DNA of 64,000 bases, from NCBI RefSeq assembly GCF_030268685.1, contig NZ_BSRQ01000013.1:1-64000 (forward strand), given 5' to 3'. The translations under genes and the position numbers were made by a program. This stretch comes from Microtetraspora sp. NBRC 13810. Lineage in GTDB: Bacteria; Actinomycetota; Actinomycetes; Streptosporangiales; Streptosporangiaceae. Positions 53,593-62,528 of the stretch are shown one piece after another (position 1 is the first letter of the stretch; the number at the start of each line of letters is the position of its first letter). The notes under the pieces were generated by a model that was given only the letters and a program-made list of their open reading frames with translations, did no database searches and had not been told where the DNA came from.

Positions 53593-55923
53593 GTGAGTGA
53601 CGTTTCACGGTTGAGTCGTGTGCTCCCCGCCGAACTGACGCCGTTCATCGGCCGCCGCAAGGAGGCCGCCGAGGTCCGCCGCCTGCTGGAGTCGAGCCGG
53701 CTGCTGACCCTGACGGGCCCCGGCGGCATCGGCAAGACGCGGCTCGCCATGCATACGGCGCGGACGAAGCACCGGGCGTTCCCCGGCGGTCTCTGGCTGG
53801 TCGACCTCAGCACGCTGACGGACCCGAGTCTCCTGCCGCAGACGGTGTCCGCGGCGATGGGCCTGCCCGGCGTGTCCACGATGTCGCTGACGGAGACGCT
53901 GATCGACCACCTCGCGGACCGGCACGGGCTGCTGATCCTGGACAACTGCGAGCACCTGGTCGACAGCTCCGCCCTTCTCGCCCGCACCCTGCTCCGGGCG
54001 TCGGAGAACCTGCGGATCCTCGCCACCAGCCGCCAGCCGCTCGGCGTGGAGGGCGAGCAGATCTTCCAGGTCCCACCGCTCACCGTGCCGCCCAAAGCCT
54101 CGGACGCGGAGCCGCCCGAGGTCCTGCTGCGCTACGAATCCGTCAACCTGTTCGTGAGCCGGGCACAGGCGGCCTTCCCGGGTTTCCAACTGGACTCAGG
54201 CAAGGGCCCGTCGGTCGCGCGTCTTTGCCGCGATCTGGAGGGCATCCCGCTCGCCATCGAACTGGCCGCGGTCCGCATGCGCTCCCTGTCCGTGGAGCAG
54301 ATCGTCGCCCGTCTCGGCGACCGGTTCAAGCTGCTGACCATCGGGCACCGGGGCCGCGAGACCCGGCAGACCTCGCTCACGGCCATGGTCGAGTGGAGCC
54401 ATGACCTGCTGGACCCGCCCGACCGCACGCTGTGGGCGAGGCTGACCGTCTTCGCCGGCGGCTTCGACCTCGCGGCGACGGAGGCGGTGTGCTGTGACGA
54501 CGACCTCCCGGCCGAGTCGCTGCTGGACCGCCTGCACAGCCTCGTCGAGAAATCGATCGTGATCCGAGATGACAGCGGCCCGGGTGACCGTTACTGCATG
54601 CTCGACACGTTGCGGCAGTTCGGCCGGGCCCGTCTGGAGGAGTCGGGCGAACTCGAAACGATCAGAGCACGACACCGCGACTGGTGCCGGGCGCTCGCCA
54701 ACCGTGCGGCGACCGGATGGGCGCAGTCGGAACAGCGGCACTGGAGCCTGCAGCTCAAGTCCGAGCGGCACAACATCCGGGCCGCGATCGGTTATTGCCT
54801 GACGACCCCGGAAGAAGCCATCACCGGCCTGTACCTCGCCACGGACCTCTGGCCCTTCTGGCTGGTCCACGCGGTGAGCGAGGGCAGACGCCATGTGGAG
54901 CGCCTCCTGACCGCCCTGCCCGGGGGCGCCGAGGCGGACGTGGCCAAGGTCCGCGGGCTGTGGCTGGCGGGCTGGCTCGCGTTCTACCAGGGAGACATTC
55001 GAGCCGCCCGCCGCCACGGCCAGGAGAGCCGTGCCCTGGCCGAGCGACTCGGCGACGACCGCAGCCGGGCGTACGCGACCTATGTCCAGGGCCTCACCGC
55101 CGCCTACGACCACGACTATCCCGGGGCCAAGGCCCTGCTGAGCGCCGCACGTGATCACTACGACGCACTGGGCGACCTGCCGGGACGCTGGCTCGTCACC
55201 GCGGACCTGGCGGGCGTACTTGGCGGGCTCGGCGAGATCGACGCGGGCGTGGCACTCTGCGGTTCGGCGATCGAGGAGTGCGCCCGGCGCGGCGCGCGCT
55301 GGAACCAGTCGTACCTCATGTGGATCCTCGCCGACCTCAGGCGGCTGCAAGGCGATCTCGACGAGGCCACCCGCCTGCTCAAGGAGATCCTTGAGATCAA
55401 TCGCGACTTCGACGACCCGACCGTCGTCGGCGCGTGCCTGCAGTCACTGTCCTGGATAGCGCACGGGCGGAAGGACGCGGACTCGGTGGCCTGGCTGTTG
55501 GGCTCGGCGCATGCCACGTGGGGCAAGGCGGGCATCTCTCCGCTGCAATACGCCGCGTGGCGAAAGGCGCACGAGGACGCCCGGGAGTACGCGCGCGCGT
55601 CGCTGGGCGAGACGGCGTTCGAGGAGACCTACCAGCGGGGCGCCCGGATGACACCCGACGCCACGATCGACCACATCCTCAACAAGGCGGCGAAGGCGGC
55701 GCCACGCGACTCACGCCACGCGGCGAACGCCGAGGAGCTCACCCCCCGGGAGCTGGAGATCGCGGAGCTGATCAGCGAGGGCCTGACGAACAAGAAGATC
55801 GCACAACGACTCGTCATCGCCCAGCGCACGGCCGAGGGACACGTCGAGCGGATCCTGCGAAAACTCGGCTGCACCTCCCGGGCGCAGGTGGCGGCGTGGT
55901 GGATGTCACGCACCGCGTCGTAG
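53593..55923 (+). CDS. LuxR regulator with AAA/NB-ARC-like ATPase and TPR repeats
   Basis: 776 aa, GTG start. Walker A TGPGGIGKTRLA near residue 44, Walker B GLLILDNCEHLVD, then a winged helix and TPR-like helices (about 350-650). The LuxR HTH is at the end (LTPRELEIAELISEGLTNKK, TAEGHVERILRKLG). This is the large STAND-type ATPase regulator layout common in actinobacteria. Target and ligand are unknown. The divergent-free upstream gap of 110 bases holds its own promoter. Confidence 0.88.
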   Translation: MSDVSRLSRVLPAELTPFIGRRKEAAEVRRLLESSRLLTLTGPGGIGKTRLAMHTARTKHRAFPGGLWLVDLSTLTDPSLLPQTVSAAMGLPGVSTMSLTETLIDHLADRHGLLILDNCEHLVDSSALLARTLLRASENLRILATSRQPLGVEGEQIFQVPPLTVPPKASDAEPPEVLLRYESVNLFVSRAQAAFPGFQLDSGKGPSVARLCRDLEGIPLAIELAAVRMRSLSVEQIVARLGDRFKLLTIGHRGRETRQTSLTAMVEWSHDLLDPPDRTLWARLTVFAGGFDLAATEAVCCDDDLPAESLLDRLHSLVEKSIVIRDDSGPGDRYCMLDTLRQFGRARLEESGELETIRARHRDWCRALANRAATGWAQSEQRHWSLQLKSERHNIRAAIGYCLTTPEEAITGLYLATDLWPFWLVHAVSEGRRHVERLLTALPGGAEADVAKVRGLWLAGWLAFYQGDIRAARRHGQESRALAERLGDDRSRAYATYVQGLTAAYDHDYPGAKALLSAARDHYDALGDLPGRWLVTADLAGVLGGLGEIDAGVALCGSAIEECARRGARWNQSYLMWILADLRRLQGDLDEATRLLKEILEINRDFDDPTVVGACLQSLSWIAHGRKDADSVAWLLGSAHATWGKAGISPLQYAAWRKAHEDAREYARASLGETAFEETYQRGARMTPDATIDHILNKAAKAAPRDSRHAANAEELTPRELEIAELISEGLTNKKIAQRLVIAQRTAEGHVERILRKLGCTSRAQVAAWWMSRTAS

Positions 55924-55954
55924 GACCCGCCCACGGCGCCGGAGTCCCTCCACA

Positions 55955-56066
55955 CGACCCAGCCTCCACACGACCCAGCCTCTCCGTGACCCAGCTTCAC
56001 CGCGACCCAGCTTCACCGCGACCCAGCCTCTCCGCGACCCAGCTTCACCGCGCCCAGCTTCTTCGC
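55955..56066. repeat. Seven 16-bp tandem repeats
   Basis: Unit CGACCCAGCTTCACCG, with CCTC-type variants (CGACCCAGCCTCTCCG). Seven copies from 55955; the last is one base short. It is non-coding, after the LuxR ATPase gene. Confidence 0.88.
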
Positions 56067-56110
56067 GGCCCAGGACGGCGATCGCGCGCCGACCGGGTGG
56101 CGCATCGGGT

Positions 56111-56170
56111 GCTCAGGGAGCGGATCGGCCGCTCAGGGAGTGGATCAGGTGCTCAGGGAGCGGATCGGCC
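56111..56170. repeat. Three 20-bp tandem repeats
   Basis: GCTCAGGGAGCGGATCGGCC, then a copy with three or four changes, then the first again exactly. It ends 3 bases before the Sua5-like stop codon. Confidence 0.88.
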
Positions 56171-56172
56171 GG

Positions 56173-56793
56173 TCACTCGAAACGGGCCGGATCGCCGGCG
56201 CCTCTGCGCAGGATCTCGGGTTCGGCCTGCGAGAAGTCGATGACCGTCGTCGGTACGGCTCCGCACTCCCCGGCGTCGAGCACGGCGTCCACCGTGTGGT
56301 CGAGCTTCTCCTTGATCTCCCAGCCCTGCGTCATGGGCTCGGTCTCGCCGGGCAGCAGCAGGGTGCTCGACAGCAGCGGTTCGCCGAGTTCGGCCAGCAG
56401 CGCCTGCGTGACGACGTGGTCCGGGATCCGCACGCCGACGGTCTTCTTCTTGGGATGCAGCAGCCGCCGCGGCACCTCCTTCGTCGCGGGCAGGATGAAC
56501 GTGTAACTACCCGGGGTCGCCGCCTTGAGCGACCGGAACAACGCATTGCTCACGTGCACGAACTGCCCGAGCTGCGCGAAGTCCTTGCACACCAGGGTGA
56601 AGTGGTGCCCGCTGTCCAGCCTGCGGATCTCCCTGATCCGGTCGATGCCCTCCTGGTTACCCAGCTGACACCCGAGCGCGAAGCACGAGTCCGTCGGATA
56701 AGCGATCAGCCCACCCCCACGCACAAGATCCGCCACCTGCCGCAGCGCCCGAGGTTGCGGATTGTCCGGATGCACATCGATGTACTTCGCCAT
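56173..56793 (-). CDS. Sua5/YciO/YrdC family protein
   Basis: 206 aa from ATG 56793 (MAKYIDVHPDNPQ). YrdC-fold motifs: GGGLIAYPTDSCFALGCQLG, SGHHFTLVCKDFAQLGQFV, GSYTFILPATKEVP, KKKTVGVRIPDH. It resembles YciO more than TsaC, so a role in the threonylcarbamoyl adenosine step of tRNA modification is possible but unproven. Confidence 0.88.
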   Translation of the reverse strand: MAKYIDVHPDNPQPRALRQVADLVRGGGLIAYPTDSCFALGCQLGNQEGIDRIREIRRLDSGHHFTLVCKDFAQLGQFVHVSNALFRSLKAATPGSYTFILPATKEVPRRLLHPKKKTVGVRIPDHVVTQALLAELGEPLLSSTLLLPGETEPMTQGWEIKEKLDHTVDAVLDAGECGAVPTTVIDFSQAEPEILRRGAGDPARFE

Positions 56794-57063
56794 GCAGGAA
56801 AGCTTAAGAGCGCACACTCCACCCCCGCGAGCCGATCCGACCTGCCCGCCGTGTGACGACTGGCCCAGAGCCCGGAACGCACCGCAACGAGGGAGCCCAA
56901 CCCCGGAGTCCGGCCGTATCTCATCGGCGTTGATGCTCACCAGGTCACGGAGGGCTCAGAAAATACTGGAAAAGGTGCGCATGTCGCCCGAGCTTGTGAT
57001 GCGCTTCTCAAGCTAATTCTTGCAGAGGATTGTCAGAGCTTGCATGGATGGGATGATGACCGC

Positions 57064-57750
57064 ATGAGCGCCGTATTGGATCTGCTCGAACGGCCGACCT
57101 ACACGATGGCTCAGGTCGATCGTCTCCTTGGCCTGCCTTCCGGCACCGCCCGGCGATGGATTGACGGATACGCGCGCAGCGGCAAGACCTACCCACCGAT
57201 TGTCCGAGAGGAACGCACAGGCGAGGAATATGCCACCTGGGGCGAATTTGTTGAAACGCGTCTTTTGTCGGAGTTTCGCACCGAAGGTGTGCCGATCATC
57301 AACATGCGTCCCGCCATACGGACCCTTCGCGCCGAGACCGGATCCCGATATCCTCTTGCACACTCGGCGAATTTGATCACAACCGTGGGCAGGGAACTGG
57401 TGAAACGAGTCCAGGACGAGGTAAACCTAGACAAGGCGCTACAACTGGTCGTAATACGTAACGGCCAGTACATGCTCACCACGCCGGCCGAGATATACGT
57501 GAACGCGGTGCAGTTCAACGAAGAGGGCGACGCGGTGCGCATGTATCCCGACCCTGAGCTACGGGAGATCGTCATCGATCCACTTCGGGCGTTCGGGGAG
57601 CCTGTCGTGCGGGATCGCTCCGTGCCGACCGAGGTGATCGCCGAGCAGGTGCGAGCCGGCGACTCGGAAGAAATGATCGCCGACCTTTATGAGCTCTCGC
57701 CTGAGCAAGTGCGCGCCGCCGTCTTGTTCGAACAGCGCCGCAGCGCCTGA
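57064..57750 (+). CDS. VapB45-like antitoxin (DUF433 type)
   Basis: 228 aa. N-terminal HTH (TYTMAQVDRLLGLPSGTARRWIDGY), a middle region with NMRPAIRTLRAETG, and the C-terminal DUF433 part (VVRDRSVPTEVIAEQVRAGDSEEMIADLYELSPEQVRAAV, given as motif landmarks). Length and layout match the Rv2018 type. Start chosen at 57064; 57040 is possible. It is 21 bases before the toxin. Confidence 0.8.
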   Translation: MSAVLDLLERPTYTMAQVDRLLGLPSGTARRWIDGYARSGKTYPPIVREERTGEEYATWGEFVETRLLSEFRTEGVPIINMRPAIRTLRAETGSRYPLAHSANLITTVGRELVKRVQDEVNLDKALQLVVIRNGQYMLTTPAEIYVNAVQFNEEGDAVRMYPDPELREIVIDPLRAFGEPVVRDRSVPTEVIAEQVRAGDSEEMIADLYELSPEQVRAAVLFEQRRSA

Positions 57751-57771
57751 TATCTCGCTCTCAGGACGGTC

Positions 57772-58197
57772 ATGCCCCCCATCGACCTCGGAAACCTGCG
57801 CTTCTTCGTTGACGAGACGTCCCTCGGCATCGGCAAGCCTCTTGTACTTTTACGCAGGGACGTGATTCATACAGGGCACCCGCTGCTGCCGGAAGTGCCC
57901 ATCGGAACTCTTGATCCCGACTGGATGCCGATCATTGCCGCCAAAGAGCTGGTGGTGATTACCAGGGACAAGTGCATTCGGACCAAGCATGCCAAGGCGA
58001 TGCTGCTGGCTGAGCACGGCCTTCGCATTTTCTGGCTGGCGGGAAAGAAAGATCTGTCGAACTGGGACACCATGCGGCTACTGGTACGCCGATGGGACGA
58101 GATGGAGCGGGAGATCAAGGAACGCGGGGACGGGCCATGGTTCATGGCAGTTTCAGACGCGGGAATCAGAGAGATGTCGATCACCACGCGCGAGTAG
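57772..58197 (+). CDS. VapC45-like PIN-domain toxin
   Basis: 141 aa. PIN-like start LRFFVDETSLGIGKPLV, then LVVITRDKCIRTKHAKAMLL and GLRIFWLAGKKDLSNW. It resembles Rv2019 of Mycobacterium tuberculosis in size and order. Predicted ribonuclease neutralised by the upstream antitoxin. Confidence 0.8.
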   Translation: MPPIDLGNLRFFVDETSLGIGKPLVLLRRDVIHTGHPLLPEVPIGTLDPDWMPIIAAKELVVITRDKCIRTKHAKAMLLAEHGLRIFWLAGKKDLSNWDTMRLLVRRWDEMEREIKERGDGPWFMAVSDAGIREMSITTRE

Positions 58198-58524
58198 AAG
58201 CGGCCGCCCCGAAGGCATCCCCGCCTCGACGGCAACCTGGTCATCGAACACGCCCTTGCCCGGTTTCCGCCTACCAGTCAGAGCGAGATCACCCCGCCAT
58301 GGGCGCCGAGACGGTCCACGGGCCTTCCGGGGGCGAGGACGCGGTGCGGCGATGGTCGGGCTCGCGGGTGGGCTGTCGGGCGCTTCGGGGAGGTTCTCCG
58401 TGGCAGCGGCGGCGCGCGGAGTTGCACGCTGCCGCTGATCGTCCTACTCCTACCACTGTCGGTGCAGAAGTGGGCGAACGTACCATTGCACGCGCGACCG
58501 GTTGGCGGGGATGAGGGAGTGCGT
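58198..58524. other. Intergenic, no gene seen
   Basis: Between the toxin and thrC. Open frames are short or shadow thrC. No terminator with a T run was seen. Confidence 0.35.
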
Positions 58525-59742
58525 GTGAGTTTCAGCCAGTTGTCCCATTTGGAGTGTGGGCGGTGTGGGGCCGAGCATGACAGTGAGCGGCCGCAGAATC
58601 TGTGTGTGAAGTGCAAGTCGCCGCTGCTCGCCCGGTACGACCTGGCGGCGGTCCGGGCGGCGGTGAGCCCGGCGGAGATCGCCGGACGTTCGCCCGACCT
58701 GTGGCGGTACCACGAGTTGCTGCCGGTCAGGAGCGAGCGGTCGGTGACCACGCTCGGCGAGGGGATGACGCCGCTGCTGCCGATGGCGCGGTACGGCGAG
58801 CGGATCGGCCTGCCGCGGCTGCTGATGAAGGACGAAGGGCTGATCCCGACCGGGTCGTTCAAGGCCCGGGGCGCCGCGGTCGGCGTGTCCCGGGCGGCCG
58901 AGCTGGGCGTTGAGCGGCTGGCGATGCCGACGAACGGCAACGCCGGCGCGGCCTGGTCGCTCTACGGGGCCAGGGCCGGGCTGACCGCCACGATCGTCAT
59001 GCCGGTGGACGCGCCGGAGATCACCCGGCGGGAGTGCGTGGCCGCGGGCGCGGACCTGCACCTCGTCGACGGGGTGATCAGCGACGCCGGGCGGATCGTG
59101 GGCGAGCTGATCGCGGCCTCGGACGGCCGGGTGTTCGACGCCTCGACGTTGAAGGAGCCCTACCGCATCGAGGGCAAGAAGACCATGGGCATCGAGATCG
59201 CCGAGCAGCTCGGCTGGCGGCTGCCCGATGTGATCCTCTATCCGACCGGCGGCGGGGTCGGTCTCATCGGCATCCACAAGGCGCTGCAGGAGCTGCTGGA
59301 ACTCGGCTGGATCTCGGGGCGGGCGCCACGGCTGGTCGCGGTGCAGGCCGAGGGGTGCGCGCCGATCGTCCGCGCGTTCGAGCAGGGCGAGCGGGAGAGC
59401 CGGCACTGGGCGGGGTCCCACACGGTGGCGTTCGGCATCAACGTGCCCAAGCCGCTCGGCGACTTCCTCATCCTGGAGGCGCTGGCCGAGACGTCGGGGA
59501 CCGCGGTCACGGTCACCGACGCCGAGTTGCTGGCCGAGCTGCGGCAGGTCGCCGCCCTGGAGGGGGCCTTCGTCTGCCCGGAGGGGGCGGCGGCCTTCGC
59601 CGCGGCCCGCAAACTGCGCGAGTCGGGCTGGATCGGCGCGGACGAGCAGGTCGTGGTGCTGAACACCGGAGCCGGGCTGAAGTACCCGGGGACGGTCCCG
59701 GTGGACGCCCCGGTCCTGCCGGTGGACGGCCACCTCACCTGA
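58525..59742 (+). CDS. thrC: Threonine synthase
   Basis: 405 aa from GTG 58525 (GAGGGAG upstream); a GTG at 58519 is an alternative. N-terminal zinc-ribbon-like pairs (CGRCG, CVKCK), then the PLP Lys in TGSFKARGAAVGV, NGNAGAAWSLYGARAG, and the phosphate loop YPTGGGVGLIG. It converts O-phosphohomoserine to threonine. Not linked to hom or thrB here. Confidence 0.88.
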   Translation: MSFSQLSHLECGRCGAEHDSERPQNLCVKCKSPLLARYDLAAVRAAVSPAEIAGRSPDLWRYHELLPVRSERSVTTLGEGMTPLLPMARYGERIGLPRLLMKDEGLIPTGSFKARGAAVGVSRAAELGVERLAMPTNGNAGAAWSLYGARAGLTATIVMPVDAPEITRRECVAAGADLHLVDGVISDAGRIVGELIAASDGRVFDASTLKEPYRIEGKKTMGIEIAEQLGWRLPDVILYPTGGGVGLIGIHKALQELLELGWISGRAPRLVAVQAEGCAPIVRAFEQGERESRHWAGSHTVAFGINVPKPLGDFLILEALAETSGTAVTVTDAELLAELRQVAALEGAFVCPEGAAAFAAARKLRESGWIGADEQVVVLNTGAGLKYPGTVPVDAPVLPVDGHLT

Positions 59743-60009
59743 CCGCCGCGCCACCGCCGCCGTCCAAAACAGCGGCCACCGGCGTCCACACACCGGCCGC
59801 ACGGCCTTCCATGACGTTTCCCGGCATTCTTTCCACCTTGGCGGGCCGGTCAACCCACCGGCCGGTCCGCGTGGCGCAGGCGGTGGCGCCGGCCGATCTC
59901 GACGTTCACCTGGCCGGCTCCCGTACGCAGTCGCCGGTCAACTGATCAAGGTCATGACAGGGGAGGACATCCCTGTGTCAAGGCCGTAAAGCAGGGGAAG
60001 TGGTCACCC

Positions 60010-61350
60010 ATGACACCCCCCTCTCCCCAGGCTGAACAGGTCACCCTCAAGCGGGCGATCGGTCCGAAACTCCTCATTCTGTTCATTGTCGGGGACATCC
60101 TCGGCACCGGCGTCTACGCGCTCACCGGGACCGTCGCCGGCCAGATCGGCGGCGCGCTGTGGATGCCGTTCCTGTTCGGCTTCGTCGTCGCCCTGCTGAC
60201 CGCGATGTCCTACGTCGAGCTGGTGACGAAGTACCCCCAGGCGGCCGGCGCCGCCCTCTACACGCAGCGCGCCTTCCGCAAGCCGTTCCTGACCTTCATG
60301 GTGGCGTTCACCGTGATGTGCTCGGGGCTGACCTCGGCCAGCGCGGCGGCGCGGGCGATCGGGGGCGACTACCTGGAGGCGTTCGTCTCGCTGCCCGGCG
60401 TCGTCGTGGGCGTCGTCTTCATCGTGGCGGTCGCGCTGCTGAACTACCGGGGCGTCTCCGAGTCGGTCAAGACCAACATCGTCTTCACCCTGATCGAGCT
60501 GACCGGCCTCGTGGTGATCGTCGTCATCGGCGTGTACGCGGTCGCCACCGGCGCCGGCGAGCCGTCCCGGCTGCTCGAGATCCGCAGCGACGAAGCCGGC
60601 GGCCTGATGCTCGCGCTGCTCGGCAGCACGGCGCTGGCCTTCTTCGCGTTCGTCGGCTTCGAGGACTCCGTCAACATGGCCGAGGAGACCCAGGACCCCT
60701 CGCGCAACTTCCCCCGGGCGATCTTCCTCGGCGTCGCGATCACCAGCGTCGTCTACATTCTCGTCGCCGTCACCTCCTCGCTCCTGGTCGACTACCGGAT
60801 CCTGGAGCAGTCCACCGGCCCGCTGCTGGAGGTGGTCAAGGCGGGCGGTATCAACTTCCCGCCGCAGCTCTTCGCCGCCATCGCGATGTTCGCCGTGGCG
60901 AACTCCGCCCTGATCAACATGATGATGGCCTCCCGGCTGGTGTACGGCCTCGCCAACGAGCGGGTCGTGCCACGCGGTCTCGGCTGGGTCGACCCGCGCC
61001 GGCGTACCCCGGTGATCGGCATCCTGTTCACCACCGCGCTGGCCATCGCGCTCATCTCGACCGGTGAGATCAGGGGGCTCGGCGACACGACGGCGTTCCT
61101 GCTGCTGTGCGTCTTCACCGTGGTGAACGTCGCCGTGCTGGTGCTGCGCAAGGACACAGTGGACCACGCGCACTACCGGGTGCCGACCGTGCTGCCGGTG
61201 CTCGGCGCGGTGTTCGCGTTCGTCCTGGCCAGCCCGCTGACCGGGCGGCCCGCCGAGGTCTACATCCGGGCGGGCATCCTGCTGGCCATCGGCGTCGTGC
61301 TGTGGGGGATCAACTGGCTGGTGCTCCGCCGGCAGGCCCGCACGGCGTGA
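60010..61350 (+). CDS. APC family amino acid permease
   Basis: 446 aa with about 12 membrane helices. N-terminal helix 1 break GDILGTGVYALTGTVAGQIGG in part, then SYVELVTKYPQAAGAALYTQ and FFAFVGFEDSVNMAEE, all typical of APC transporters. Possibly takes up amino acids. A hairpin separates it from the convergent HxlR gene. Confidence 0.9.
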   Translation: MTPPSPQAEQVTLKRAIGPKLLILFIVGDILGTGVYALTGTVAGQIGGALWMPFLFGFVVALLTAMSYVELVTKYPQAAGAALYTQRAFRKPFLTFMVAFTVMCSGLTSASAAARAIGGDYLEAFVSLPGVVVGVVFIVAVALLNYRGVSESVKTNIVFTLIELTGLVVIVVIGVYAVATGAGEPSRLLEIRSDEAGGLMLALLGSTALAFFAFVGFEDSVNMAEETQDPSRNFPRAIFLGVAITSVVYILVAVTSSLLVDYRILEQSTGPLLEVVKAGGINFPPQLFAAIAMFAVANSALINMMMASRLVYGLANERVVPRGLGWVDPRRRTPVIGILFTTALAIALISTGEIRGLGDTTAFLLLCVFTVVNVAVLVLRKDTVDHAHYRVPTVLPVLGAVFAFVLASPLTGRPAEVYIRAGILLAIGVVLWGINWLVLRRQARTA

Positions 61351-61356
61351 CGCCGG

Positions 61357-61390
61357 GGCGGCGCCGTACCGCACCCGGTACGGCGCCGCC
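61357..61390. terminator. Bidirectional hairpin terminator
   Basis: 14-bp perfect stem GGCGGCGCCGTACC/GGTACGGCGCCGCC with loop GCACCC between the convergent permease and HxlR genes. No T run. Confidence 0.75.
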
Positions 61391-61411
61391 GCACCGCCGG
61401 GGCGCGGCTTC

Positions 61412-61897
61412 TCAGCCGACCGGCTCGGCGAGGGGGAAGGGCTCCGCCGAGCGCCAGGGGCGCAGCCACGCCGTCTCCTCGCGCCTGATCGGCTCCCCGC
61501 AGTGATCACAGGTGCCGCCGGGGGTGGTGGCGTGGCCGCAGGCGCGGTGGATGACCTGCATCGGGGCGCCGGGATCGCCGGGCTCGGTGTGGTCCTGCCC
61601 CCAGGCGGCGAGCGCGTGCAGCACGGGGAGCACGTCGGCGCCAGCGGCGGTGAGACGGTATTCGTGCCGGGTGCGCCCGCCGTCCCGGTAGGGCACCCGG
61701 GTCAGCAGCCCGGCCTCGACCAGCCGGGCCAGCCGGGTGGACAGGATGTTGTCGGCGATGCCCAGTTCGGCGCGGAAGGTGTCGAACCGGGTGGTGCCCA
61801 GGGTGGCGTTGCGCAGGATGAGCAGCGTCCACCGCTCACCCAGCAGGGCGACGGCCCGGCCGATCGGGCAGGGGATGTCGGCCGTCTGTACGGTCAC
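61412..61897 (-). CDS. HxlR family regulator
   Basis: 161 aa from GTG 61897 with GGAGG 5 bases upstream. HxlR signature: CPIGRAVALLGERWTLLILRN, then RFDTFRAELGIADNILSTRL and the wing GGRTRHEYRLT. A zinc-ribbon-like tail adds CGH-C-CGEP. It is divergent from the DUF302 gene, with two inverted repeats between them. Confidence 0.9.
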   Translation of the reverse strand: MTVQTADIPCPIGRAVALLGERWTLLILRNATLGTTRFDTFRAELGIADNILSTRLARLVEAGLLTRVPYRDGGRTRHEYRLTAAGADVLPVLHALAAWGQDHTEPGDPGAPMQVIHRACGHATTPGGTCDHCGEPIRREETAWLRPWRSAEPFPLAEPVG

Positions 61898-61917
61898 GTC
61901 GTCCTCCGTTCCATGCT

Positions 61918-61981
61918 GACTTGCATGACGCAAGTCTACGGCGTAACGTCGATGACAGGGATGACTTTTGCATTGAAAGTC
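61918..61981. promoter_or_regulatory. Paired inverted repeats, likely HxlR operators
   Basis: GACTTGC-N5-GCAAGTC (61918-61936) and GACTTT-N7-AAAGTC (61963-61981). The shared GACTT...AAGTC ends suggest one regulator binding both, controlling the divergent hxlR and DUF302 genes. Confidence 0.65.
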
Positions 61982-61994
61982 AGGAGATTCGGAC

Positions 61995-62522
61995 ATGTCT
62001 CAGCAGACCACCCAGGGCGTACGCGACGTCGTCCACGAGGTCCACCAGCTGAACGTGGACGTGGGCGCGCCGTACGAGGACTTCCGCCGCCGTTACGAAG
62101 AGGCCGTGCCCCCGGCCGACCTCTCCTTCGCCGACCGCCCCGTCGGATGGGACGCGGTCCTGCGTGCCGCCGACGAGAACGCGCCACACGGCTTCATGAT
62201 CTACTGGCGCATGGACGCCGCGCGCCTGATGCGCCTGGCCGGCGACCCCGGCCGGTGCACGCAGTACCTCATGGGCAACCACACCATCGCGGAACGCATG
62301 TTCCGCCACAATCCCGCCGTCATGCTGTACGCGCCGCTGCGCGCCCTGATCTACGAGGACGCCTCCGGCACCGCCTGGTTCGCCATCGACCAGCCCAGCA
62401 CGAAGTTCGCCACCTTCGGCGACCCCGCCATCACTCCGGTGGGCGTCGAACTCGACCACAAGCTCGCCGGCCTCCTCGCCCACCTCGACGCCCCCGTCCC
62501 GCCCGCCCTCCTCAGGGGCTGA
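61995..62522 (+). CDS. DUF302 domain protein
   Basis: 175 aa, ATG start behind CAGGAG. DUF302-like beta/alpha fold: TQYLMGNHTIAERMFRHNP, MLYAPLRALIYEDASGTAWFAID, STKFATFGDPAI. Function of the family is not established. Likely under HxlR control. Confidence 0.82.
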   Translation: MSQQTTQGVRDVVHEVHQLNVDVGAPYEDFRRRYEEAVPPADLSFADRPVGWDAVLRAADENAPHGFMIYWRMDAARLMRLAGDPGRCTQYLMGNHTIAERMFRHNPAVMLYAPLRALIYEDASGTAWFAIDQPSTKFATFGDPAITPVGVELDHKLAGLLAHLDAPVPPALLRG

Positions 62523-62528
62523 CCGGGT

